NCBI RefSeq assembly: GCF_049994355.1
Contig: NZ_CP188257.1
Location: 682,001 to 746,000 of the forward strand
Direction: 5' to 3'
Length of the DNA: 64,000 nt
From: Angustibacter sp049994355
GTDB lineage: Bacteria > Actinomycetota > Actinomycetes > Actinomycetales > Angustibacteraceae
Position 1 is the stretch's first letter. Each line of letters opens with the position of its first letter. The position numbers and the translations under genes were made by a program. The notes under the pieces were generated by a model that did not search any database, was not told where the DNA came from, and worked only from the letters and a program-made list of their open reading frames with translations. Positions 47,401 through 59,400 of the stretch are shown in pieces.

Positions 47401-50400
47401 GATCCCCAGGACTTCATGAGTGTGGCCGTGCTGCATGCGCTGTCCAGGGCGATGCGGGACGTGCTCGCCGGCACGATCCCGGTGTCACTGGACGGGGCGA
47501 CCGCGCATCACCGGCAGGTCCGCTCCGCTCTCGTGGAGCGCACGGTTCGGTACGCCGACGGTCCGCGGCTGGCTGCGTGGGCCGCCGAGGTGACGCTCCG
47601 CGCGGGTGAGGGTGATGGCCGGGGTGACGAGCGGCAGCGGCTCGCCTCCTTGGTACACGACCTGGCGATGGGGTGGGACCAGGCCCGGCTGGCAGTAGGT
47701 GAGACGGTCGGGGTAGGCGTCTGGGAGGGGTGGGCGCGGGCGACAGTGGCCCGCATCGAAACGGGTTCGGGCGCGATGGTGGTGCGCCTGCATGATCCGG
47801 ACGACGTGCGGCTGGGTCGGACGGCGTGGGGTTACCTCGCGGCCCAGCTCGCCGTGCACGCCGGGACGCAGGTCGATGTCGTCAGCGACCTGCTCGGCGC
47901 GCCCGCCACCCCGCTGGCTGCCGTCGGTGCGCCAGAGGGCGCCGGGTGGCGTCGGGTCGGGACGCAGTGGTCCGGCGACACTCGTGCCGAGCAGGAGCTG
48001 GCCTGGGTGCGGGATGCGGCCGATCGGCTCTTCGTGGCCGGGTCTGGTGCCGGATCGACTGCGCAACGGACCCCCGCCATGGTGCTGCTCGCGATGCTGC
48101 TCTACCTGAAGGGCCCGGGTCAGGCGGACTCCATACCGGTCGCCGTCCGCCGGTTGGGCCTGTGGTCAGGGCTGGTCGAGCGGGACGGGTCTGCGCGGAT
48201 GAACGCCCTCGGGCTGGCGGTCAACGGCATCCAGACCCGGCACCACGAGGGAGATCGGGTCACGATCAAGGCCGGCCCGTCCGGGCTGGACCTGGTGCTG
48301 CAGGATCCCGGCGACGTGGCCATGGACCAGAACCACCTGCGGCTGGTGGCGGCGTCGCTGGCGGCCAGGGCCGGCCGGCCGGTCCAGGTGGTGGACGCGC
48401 GGCATCCCGGCGTCGCGCTGATGAGCGTGCAGCGGGATCCGGCTCGTCCGGGCTTGCGGACGCAGGTCGAGGCCGCAGCCGCCCAGATCTTCGACCCGAG
48501 CGAGCCCGATCGCGGCGTGCCGGCCAGCCTTGCCGCGGCGCGGCATCGCGATCGGATGACGGTGCTGGAGCTCTTCACCGCGGGTCTTCCCGACCTCGGC
48601 GTCGAGAACGTGGTGCAGGGGGTCGGGGGGTGGCTGGGGCTTCGGCACGCCGGCCGCATCCAGCCGCAGCCGGCGGAGCCTCGGCCTGCGCTGGTTCGGG
48701 CGGAGCCGTCCAGGCAGCAAGCCGAGTGGTTGGCCCAGCGTGGGCTGGCGGCGGCACCGGCGGTGGACGCGGACCGGTTGTTCGCCCCCCTGGTGGAGTC
48801 GCTGGGCCCCGACATGATCGCGCCGGGACCGCAGGGCGTGCAATGGCTGCGCGACCGGATAGCGAACTCCGTGGCGGACGACTGGGATGAGTTGCAGGAC
48901 TGGGCCATCGGACTTGGGTTCGCTGACCCGGCGGCGATCCGCGCGGTGCTTGTGGCAGAGCCTGGCGTGGTGGAGCCCGCGGCTGCGGCTCGCCTCGATC
49001 CGATGGTGCTGAACCAGGTGGCCCGGCTCGTTGGTACCGACATCCGCCTGGTCGATGCCGATGGGGCCGAGACGACCGTGCAGGCGACGGGTGCCCGGTC
49101 GAGCACGTCGGTGACGTTGCTTGCCCTGGGGCCTGCGGAACGGCCGAGTCACTACGTGGCGGTTCCGCAGGTCGACCCGAGTGTCGAAGCCCGCCTGCGT
49201 ACGGCGGAGCGGGTGCGCTGGGTGCTGGCGCTCGCGGACGCTGCCCGAGTCGACGAGGCCCGGTTGGCAGCCTTCGTGGACGGTGCAGACGACGACGCGG
49301 TGCGGTCGGACCTGTTCGACGTTGCCGGTGCCGTCGCGGCCGGGCGGACCCGGCTGGCGATCGGCGGCCGCAGCGAGCAACAGGCGGAGTGGTGGCGCGT
49401 CTTTGCCGAGCGGGTGGCGGCCCTGGACACGCTCGCCAGCCCGTGGTTGGACCTGGCTCGCGAGCTCGAGGGCGCCGTGCCCACCGACGATGAGGCAGTT
49501 CTTCGGCTGCGTGGGGGTGCTGGCAGCGACTTCAGTGCGGACTCCGAGCCAATATTCGAGCCGGCCGCCCCGCCGGCCGCCCCGCCGACCACCCCGTCAC
49601 AGGCACAGCAGGACTGGTTGGCCGAGCGAGGGCTGGTGGCGGTGCCACCGCCCACCGATGCCGACGACGTGCTCGCGGCCATCAGCGCGTCGGTTGGTCT
49701 CCATCCGCACCTGGCCACGTCGGCTTCCGCGCTGCAGACGTACGCCGAGCACTCGCTGCGCACCCGCTGGGTCGACCTCGAACCCAGCCTCTCGGCGCTG
49801 GACCTCGATCTGAACCGGGCCATCGACCTGCTGGCCCAGGGCAGAGCCGGCACGGTCCCGCGGCTGCAGGAGATCGTGGCCGTCCTGGTCGGGCAGGCGC
49901 TGGGCCGCGGGATCGAGGAGATCGATGAGGACGGTCGGAGTTGGACCCTCAGCTCCGACGCCGAGCCGCGCCCGGTGCTGAGCGTGCTGTCCGCGCGGAC
50001 GGACCACGGCGTGCGATGGCTGGGGGTGCGGCCGGAGCGCACCGCCGATGTCACTGTGGCGATGGACGTCGACGACGCCCCGGGGACTGAGGTCGAGGTC
50101 GCCTGTGTGCTGCGGGTGCTGCCCGACCTGGGTGAGGCGGACGAGCTGCTGCCCGATTCGGCGGCGCGGCAACGGCTTGACCACGCTTCACCGATCGGGT
50201 GGCGGACGCCCGCCCCGCTGGTCAGCTCGGGGGCCTCGGTGCAGGTGAACGCGTTCCGGGAGGCGACGCGGACCGGCCTGACTGAGGCGCAGCGACGATT
50301 TGGCCGGTTGCCGATCGACGTGGCGACCGTTCCCCGAGTCGTGCGGGCCGCGGTGCTGTGGTGCGTCGCCTCCGGTGGCCTGTTCGAGGACTGGTTCGCC

Positions 50401-53400
50401 CAGCTGGACGCCGGGCACGTGGTCGGTCTCGATGACCTGGGCGACCTGTTCACCCGGGACATGCTGGACGAGTTCCTGGCCGTCGACCTGCCTCGACGCG
50501 TGCCGAGCCCGACCGACCTGACGGTGCACCTGTTGCAGACCCCGCAGGTCGGGGCGCTCGCCGACCAGCTGTTGCTGCACCTCGCGACCCGCCCGCAGAC
50601 GACGATGCTGGACGCCGCAGAGCTGGTTCGGCGGATCTGGACCGATGTCTGGCGAGCTGCACCAGACGTCGTCCCGGAGCCGGTCGAGGCGATCCCGTTC
50701 GAGCAGCGCGTCGTCGACGTCGTCCAGGCCCACCTGCACCTGGGGCTGCTGCGCGAGCGGGCAGCCGTGCTGTACGCCTACACCTGGGCGCGCCATCGTG
50801 GGGCAGGTTCGGTCGAGGTGCCCTTCCGGACGTCCGGACCGCGCGCCGAGGCGGAGCAGGCGCTGGCGGACGCGCTCGGCGAAGGGGTGCTCGAGGCGGC
50901 GGCCGAGCAGGCGCTGACCGAGTTGTCGGCGGCGCGACCGCACGAGGTTGCGGACCTGATCGACCAGGCGCGTTCATGGGTGGGCCGAGACCCGTTCGTG
51001 TCGCTCGAGACCTTCAGGGGCGCGCCCGCGCCGCTCGCCCCGGCCCCCGTCTACGACGAGCAACCACCGCCACCGGGGTACGCCGGCTCGTCGCAGCAGG
51101 CGCCCGACCTGATGTCCGAGACGCAGGACCCCGGCAGCGTAGGCCGCCGGCCAGCGGGCGAGATGTCCGAGCTTTCGGGCGAGGCGAGCGGGGGCCTGGA
51201 GGTCGCGGTCTGGAACGCGGGCTTCCGCGCGGGCGACTACTCCGTGACCACCGCTGGTGTACCGGCCGACACCCAACAGCTGGCTCTGTTGTTGCTGGCG
51301 ACCTGGGCCGAGGTGCCCACCCCGGCCCCACCGGCGACGGCTGCCGAGGTTGATACCGAGGTCGCTGCCGAGGTGGTCGCCGCTCCTGCCACGCTGAGGA
51401 TGACCCGTCGCCAGCTGGCTCCCCGCGACGCGGCTGCAGTCCGAGGCCAGACCTGGGACGGCCTGTCGATCCTGCTGGGCACCATCGAGGATCTTCGCTC
51501 GACCGTGGAGGAGCTCGACGTCGTGGTCCGCGATGTCGTGGACGCGGTGTTCACCGACGAGGACGACGTGGGCGAGCTGATCCGCCGGCTGGTCGCCGCG
51601 TCGGACCGGGACTCGCTAGGACTTGCCGGCACCGTTCTTGGACGAATCGCCGCGGAGGTCGAGCGGGTCTGTAACAGTGACCGGACAGCGACCGTGCCGC
51701 TGCGGCTGCACCATGCGGGCGTCACGGCGGCCGACCTGATGCGCCGCCACATCGGCACCGGCACACAGCTGCTGGACTGGTTGCACTCCTTGCACGGCTG
51801 GGTCGAGGCTCAGTGGCCGGGGGCGGTTCGCAAGCTCCGCGAACCCGACCTGCCCCCGCCGATGACCTCGACGTACGTCGCGACCATGCTGGCCGGGTAC
51901 CCGCCCGAGGCGCGGATCGAGCTGGCGCGGCAGGTCGACGCCGACCCCGAGGACCTGGCCGAGGCCGACGCGGTGCTGCAGAGGTTCGACCCCGGAAGGG
52001 TTCGCCAGTATCTCGAGGCCCTGGCGCCGCGATCACCGCTGCCGGGAGGCGTCGAGGCCGAGGAACCTGCTGCGGCCGGCCCGTTCGCGATGCCATTGGC
52101 GTCCGAAGGGCAGCTGACCTGGCTCGGCGACCGGGCCCTGGTCGAGGTGCCGGTGGCCGCGGACGGCGACTGCCTGTTCGCCGCGGTAGCGGCCTCGATG
52201 TTCGAGCAGGGCGAGCCGATGACGACGGTGCAACAGCTGCGGGAGCTTGCGGCCGCTCAGCTCGAGTACGGCTGGGAGCACTACGAAGACTTCATCGATG
52301 GCCGGTTGAGCGCGCAGGATGCTGCGGGTCTGATGCGGAGACCGGGCTTCTGGGCCGACCAGCTGGGCGATCTCGTGCCCGCGCTGCTGGCCGATGGCAT
52401 GGGTCGTCAGCTGGTGGTCGTCGACGAGGGCGGCGCCGTCGCGGCGCTCGGCCCCGAGGCTGCGCGGCCGCTGGTGGTGCTCCGGTTCGAGGCCGGTGGC
52501 GGCCACTACGCCGCGGTGCGTCGGACGGACTCGCCGCCGGTGGCGGATGCGCCCCGCTCGCTCACGGTGGACGCCGAGCGGGTGGCCGACTCGCCGCCGC
52601 TTGACTCCGCAAACGAGACCGTCTCGTCGCTGTACGAGGCCGCCCTGGCGGCGGCAGTACCGATCGTGAACCCCCAGGCGGCCAGGGGCGAGCCCGATAC
52701 CACGAGGGTGCTGGTGCAGCCGCGGACCGACGAGAACCAGGTCCAGTGCTTGCAGGTGCTGCTGCGCGATCCGCACGACGTCCGGCTTCCACCGCTGTTC
52801 CTGGGCTACCTGGCGGCCCACCTCAGCGCCTCCACGAGGTGGACGGTCGAGCTGCTGGACGGTCGTGGCGCCCGGCCGCTGTCCTTGCTCACTGTCTCGC
52901 CGCCTGGGGCGGCACAGCCGGGCGCCGCCGAGGCCGCGATCGAGTTCGTGCGGATCCACCAGCGTGCGACGGAGCAGTTCGTGCTGCCCCGAACGGCGAT
53001 CGGCCCGGACCACGGGTCCGTCCGCGGAGACGTCGCGCGGACCTGGGTATGGACGGTGCTCTGGGCCATGACGTTGTACGTGCGCGCCTTCCCCGAGGCG
53101 AACGCCGCCGAGGTGGTGCAGGAGTTCGGTGTGCTCGGCGAGCTCCGCGAACAGCAGCGGGTCAGCGCCGACGAGGTGCGCTCCCAGACGCAGGCGCTGC
53201 TGCGCACGATCTGGAACCGGGTGAGCGTCGACGAGGACCACGGTGCGGACCGGCCGTCTCCGTGGTCGTTCGAGGCAGAGCTCGTCGCCGGCTGGGTGCA
53301 GGTCACGGTGGATCAGGAGGAGAGCGAACCGCACGGCCCCGGTCCGTCCCAGCTGGATGCCGGCTGGCTGGCGAGTCGGCTGGCCATCGATCTTGGACGA

Positions 53401-56400
53401 CGGGTCAGGGTCGTCGATGGGCTCAGTCCGACCGCGAGCTCGCTGGCCGAGGTGGACCTCCCGCCATTGTGGCCCGCCCCAGCGGTGCCACATGACGAGC
53501 TCTGGGCAACGGTCCAGCAGACCGCGGACGAGGTGTTCGGGCCGGCCGACGAGGCGGAGGAGCTGCGCCGGACCAGGCCGATGGAGGTCATGGCGCACTA
53601 CCTGGCCTCGGTCCCGGGAGCGGACCTTGAGGAGGTGGTCCGGCGGTTCGGCGCGCTCTCCGCTCTGGGGAGCGACTCGCCACCGGCTCCCGCGACCGCG
53701 TTCAGCTCGTTGAGCCTTCACGCCACCTCGACCCTGTACGAGTCGGCCAGTCAGTCGCTCGCGTCTGCGTTGGCGGGGACTCGCGGGCGCGCGGGGTCAG
53801 CGGCCGGGTCCAACCGGTTCGCCCTCGTCTTTCACCCAGACGTCCCCCTCACCGTGCAGCTGGTGCTCAACGATGAGCAGGACGCGCAACTGCCCGAGGC
53901 GCTGCTGGGGTATGTAGCGAGCGCGCTGGCGGCCGGCGAGGGCCGGACGGTGCAGCTCGTGGACGGGACCAGTGACACACCGCGCCTGCTGCTGACCGTG
54001 CCGGCTCCACCGGCCGCTGTGGTACCCGACGGCGATCCCTGGGCTGGCGCCGCCCGCGCAATGTTTGCGTCAGTTCGGTCGATCTTGATGGATCACGTGG
54101 CATTTCCGGATGAGCCGATAGGCCCATCCCCCCAAGGGGCCGCGGAGTCGCGCCAGCGGCGGCACCTGCGGACCACCTTGTGGGCCATGGCCGTCTATCT
54201 CTGCGCGAACCCCGATGTCGACCCGATCGATGTGGTCGCTGAATTCGGTGGCCTCGCTGGACTTCACCCGCTGCCGGAGGCCGACCTCGATGTCCTTCGC
54301 GCCCAGCTGGATCAGCGTCTCGACACCATCTGGGGCTGGCATCCGGTGGGCCAGGGCAGGCCCGGCGACGACTGGCAGTGGCTCTGGCCGGTCACGATGG
54401 AGCTGGTCGAGGGGCGAGTGCACGTGACCTTGGGACGGACCCTGCCGTCACAGCCGGGCACCGGTGTCAGCGCGCTGGACGCCGCGTGGCTGGCCAGTGG
54501 GCTGTCGCTGGAGACCGGACGCGTGGTGCGGGTCCTGGACGGTTCGGACGCTCGGCGTGCCCCGCTCGCCCGGATCGAGGCACCGGACACCGTTCGGACG
54601 GCTGGTCCGAACCATCAGGACGAGCTGCGCTCGGGCCTCCTCGTCGCCCTTGACGAGCAGTTCGGTACGGCGCTCGACGACGCCGCTCAGTCCGCGCGCG
54701 AGCACGTGCGGGAGCTCTTGGTGCAGTACGTCGGCTCTGTCCCCGCGGCGGACGTGACGGACGCCGCCCAGCGGTTCGGCATGCTGTCCGGCCTGGCTGG
54801 CGAGCCGTCGTCCCGGCTGCCGGTGGTCGGTGCCGCCGTGCAGGTGTCCGGGCTGGCCTCGGTCCGTGGTCGCTACGGTCCGCGAGCGTTCGAGGTGCGC
54901 CAGCACCTGCCCGGCGTGGACGGGCCAGTCCTTCCCGAGATCCTGGAGGTGACCCGCCGCGACCGGCTGGTCCCCGAACCGGGCTTCGAGCAGCGGCTGC
55001 CTCCCTCGGCGCTGCGCGAGCTCGCGGCGCGGATCGAGGCCCGCGCGACCTGGCGAGCGGCGACGGACAACACCGTCTGGGTGCCGACCTCACCGGCGCG
55101 GGAGTCAGAGGACGGGATGGCCACGTCGACCGGACGGTGGGTCCGGGTGCGCTGGGAGGGCGTGGTCGGCGACCGGCTTCCGGAACCAGTGCACGGCCTC
55201 GTGGTGGTGCTGCCGGCCGGTCACGCCGGGCCGCGCCGGCCAGGCAGGGTGCTGTCGCTGGAGGCCTCGGACGACGACATCGACGCGGTGCTCGCGGCCG
55301 GCCTGGGGTTCGGCCAGGGTGAGTGGTGGGGGTTGTCCGTGGCTGCCGGGCGTGATCTGGCCGAGCAGTGGTTGGCCCAGGCCCAGGACCCGTACGGGCT
55401 CCCGGTCGTCGACGAGGCCGCGTGGGTGTTCGCTGGCGCGGAGCGGGACGACGCCGATGGCTGGCTGCTGCCTCCCGGTCCGGGTGCGCCCGGCCTCGAA
55501 GCAGGGCTGCTTGACGGGCAGCTGGACCGGCTGCGCCCGCTGACGCCGGCGACTCCTGAGGTCGTCCCGATGACCTGGCTGCGCGACCACCGTGAGATGG
55601 CCCAGCTGCCCGACCTGGCCGCGCGGCGGTTCCGGCTCCGTGCTGACCTCACCGGCGAGCGGCTGGTGGTCGTGGAGGTCCTGCTCGGTGCGGAGCTGCT
55701 CTCGACTCGCGACCCGGATCCGCTGCTCGGCTTGGCAGCCGCGGCACGCTCGCTCACCGCGGGCACGTCAGACGTGCGCATCAACGGCGTGCGACACGTC
55801 CTGCGCTTCCGGCTCGACGAGGGTGTTCGTGTCGCGGCCGCTCCGGACGGCATCGGGCGCGAGTGGGCGCGGCCGCCGGCGGAGGTGCTCCAGCCGCCCG
55901 ACGACGTCACGTTCCGCCAGATCGTGGCGGCCCTGGACCGGGCTTCGCTTCCGCGCTTGTCGCCCGAGCTGCAGGCCCGGGTGACCGCCGCACTCCAGCA
56001 GGATCTACCGACCAGGCGCGTCGTCGTCCGAGAGCATTCGCCGTTGCTCGCGAGCAGGCGCTCGCTCGTTCCGGGACACACCGACCGGCACCTTCCCAGG
56101 TTTGGTTGGCCTCCTGCGACCAGCTTCGACGTCCGCTCGACTATCGTGGCCGATCCGAGTTCTGGTGCGCCGGTGGCAGTCGTCGAGATCGTGGTGCGGG
56201 TCCTGCTGGCACGCGAGCCGGGCTCAACCAAACCGATGCGGGACGAGGACCTGGCTGCGGTACACCTGCAGATGCTCAGTGCGGCGCAGGAGGTGTGGTC
56301 GCAGAACCGTCCGGTGGCATGGCGTGGGCTGCCGACGCTGGTCCGGGTCCGTTGGGAGCTGGCACTTTCGACGGCGGATGCCCATCGGGTGCTCTTCGTG

Positions 56401-59400
56401 GCGCCTGGGGAGGAGAGCGAGCTGCGGGTGCCGCCGGACCTCGCCCTCCCCATCGCCGCCCACGAGCTGGGCCACCTGGTGGGGCTCCCCGACCGCTACG
56501 AAGACAAGTCGCATGCACTGCGTCCGCGCGCCATCGTGCGGTCCGGTGGGACGGCGCCGGTGCGGCCGACTGGGGTGCAGCGGAATGTCGAGCTGATGGG
56601 CCGCGGCCACCGGAAACGCGTTGCGCCGAGGCCGACGCAGGCCGACCTGGTGCAGATCCTGGACCAGATCGGTGATGCGGTGTACGGGACGGCGACAGCC
56701 GAGGAGATCCTGCCCGCCTTGATCAGGGTGGACCAGCGTCAGTGGGTGGTCCCTGAACTTGCGGACGTTCGGGTGAACGGCTACTCGGTCCGTACCGCCA
56801 GCAACCCGGACGACACTGGGGTCACTCTCCGGGTGCGTCCACACCTCCAGGTCGCGTGGTCGTCCCAGGTGCGAGCGCCGGAGCGAGCGGCCTTCTGGGT
56901 CAGGCTCGGGGAGTCGGCCTCCGATGCGTGGCAGTCGGCTCGCGTCGATCTGGATGGTGTGCCTTGGTCGGTGCTTCCGGAGCTGATGGCCCGGCCGCTC
57001 GCGCCGAACGGACCTGACCGGCTCGTCATCTTCGAGCACCCCAGCGCTGCCGGGCGGACCATGCAGCCCTGGGAGTACGCACTGGACGAGGACCCGGACG
57101 TCGTTCAAGCCCGCCTGCTGGGCTTCGCCCTCGGGCTGACCGCCCTGGCCCCCTGCGAGGCGCCGTCACCCGACCAGGTACGTGCCCTGTTCGACCAGGC
57201 TCGAGCCGCAGCGGTCACTGCCGCAGCCGATCTGCCGGTGTCGAGCACCCCCTCCTACGGCCCGGTCGTTCCGGTGCCGCCGTCGGCGCTGGCCGGGCCG
57301 CTGGTCCCGCTGGGCTCTGGCACCGGCGTTCCGCCGGCGCTGACCGACGACCTGGGCCTGCCCGCGATGCTGAGCATGGCGGCTGCGTTCGAGCCATGCA
57401 CGGTCGTCTATCACCCGGCGCCGGCGGGCGGCTCCCCGCGCAGTTTTGACCTGCACACGTACGCACTGCACGACGGCGCCCGGGTGACCGCGCACCTGGT
57501 GGAGATGGCCGTGCGGGTGCAGCTCGTTGCGGCGCCCGGCTTCGAGGCCGCGGTCACCGAGGATCAGCTGGGCGGCCTCGCCGTCCGGATGCGGCGCGCC
57601 AACTGGTTCGGACCCTTCGCACTGGGCGAGGGACCCGTGAGGCCACCGGTGTTCGTCCGGGTGGCAGCCCACGTGAACGGCGGTGGGCTGAGGGTGACGA
57701 TGGCGTCCGCGCACTATCAGTGGCGGGTGGCGCCGCCCGGCGAGCGGCCGCCCGCCGGCACGTTCGTGGCGGCCGACATCACCGACGGCGATCTGGCTGC
57801 GCAGGTCCTTGCGCTGGTCGGGATGCGTCCCGGTGACGCGGAGTCCGCGCGCACCGCCGTCGAGCGTGCGCTGGGCGCGACCGCTCGCTCACGGCAGGAT
57901 GACGACCCGCTTCCGCTGACGCCGCACGGTCCGTGGGTCGGCGCGGGAGTGGCCAACGACGGGCAGTGGGACTGGACGCAGGATCTGGACGCCCTGCGCG
58001 CCAGCACGCAGCCTCGTGCGGACGGTGTGCCATCCTCGCAACTGCAGCTGGGCGGCCAGCCTGGGCCATTGCTCCAGCACGACGTGCGCGAGTACCGGCT
58101 GCGCAACGGCCACACCGGTGCGGTCGTGCGGATGCTCGAGGTCGAGCTGCGGGCGAGTATCACCGACCAACGGGCCGTCAGTAGCAGGACCGCTCGACTC
58201 ATCGACGACTCCATGGCTTCATCGGTGGCCCAGCGGCTGTCCGGCCTGATGGCGCGAGACGCGCGCGACGGAGTCCGCGACCTCGTGCGGGTGCACTGGG
58301 TGGGTGTCCCGGACGGCAGCCCGGACTATCACGTCCAGTACCGGGTGCAGGACTGGCAGCGGGTGCTCGAGGATCGGCGCGCCGAGCTGCTGGCCCGTCA
58401 GGTGGGAGAGCCGTCGCCGACCGGCCGGGTGATGGACGGCATCCACCAGACCCTCGAGCAGACCCTCGGGCGGCCGCCCGGGAGCGTGTCGGGCTGGGAG
58501 ACAGCTGGCGCGCCCGCCCGACCGGACGCGATGCCGCTGGTGGGGTCGGTTGCCTGGGTGCGGGCGCTCCTGCAGCCCGGTGCGCCGGTCGCGGTGCAGG
58601 AGCGGGCGGATCAGGTTTGTGAATTGCGGCTGCCGCAGTGGCGGGTGGCCCCGTCGCGGGTTCTGGACGTCGGCTATGTGGCCGCGATGCTGGCCGGCGA
58701 CTTCGGCGCGGCGGTTGAGGTGGTGGCCGGCGCGGAGACCGAGGGGACCGCCGAGCCAGATCAGCAAGTGCGGGTGCTGGTCCGGCCGGTCGACACCGGG
58801 CAGGAAAATGCCGGGCAGGGGGATGCCGAGATCGTGCCGCTGATCCAGGCGGTGACTGGCCTTGTGGGTCGGCTGTTCAGTGTGTCGCCGGTGATCGTCG
58901 AGTCGGCGTCCGAGGGTGTTGCGGCCGCTGTCCGCAGTACCGCGACCAGGGCCATGGTCAGCTATCTGGGCAGCCATCCTCGCGCCGACGCTCGAGCGGT
59001 GGTGGAGCGTTTTGGTGAGCTGGCTGGCCTGGCTCGGCGGGACAGCCAGGACCGCCCCGGTCTGCGCGGCGGAGCCGACCCGGCCGACCCTGAGGCCGGC
59101 TGGGCCGACCCGGCCGGCGGCCGGCCGGCCGGGCAGGGCTCCTCCCGTGACCACGACCCGATCCAGGACGACCTGCTGCTGCACCCCGCCGCTCCCCGCG
59201 ACCTGGCGGCTGTGCTGACCGCGATGAACTGGGCCGGAATCGACGCGGCCACGCTGGGCGTCGGTCCCGATGCACGGGGTCCGCTGCCGGAGCCGGCCAG
59301 CGCGACCCTGGACGCGCTGGCCGGCGCCTGGCCGGCGGACGACGAGTCGATGCCCCCCGACGCCCTTGACGAGCTCGGCCGGTTGAGCCGCAACGAGATC

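Noticed and set aside
43492..47436. Open frame of over 1,300 codons antisense to the giant gene
   Set aside because: Its repeats are simply the complement of the R2/R3 coding repeats; no ribosome-binding site or family motif.
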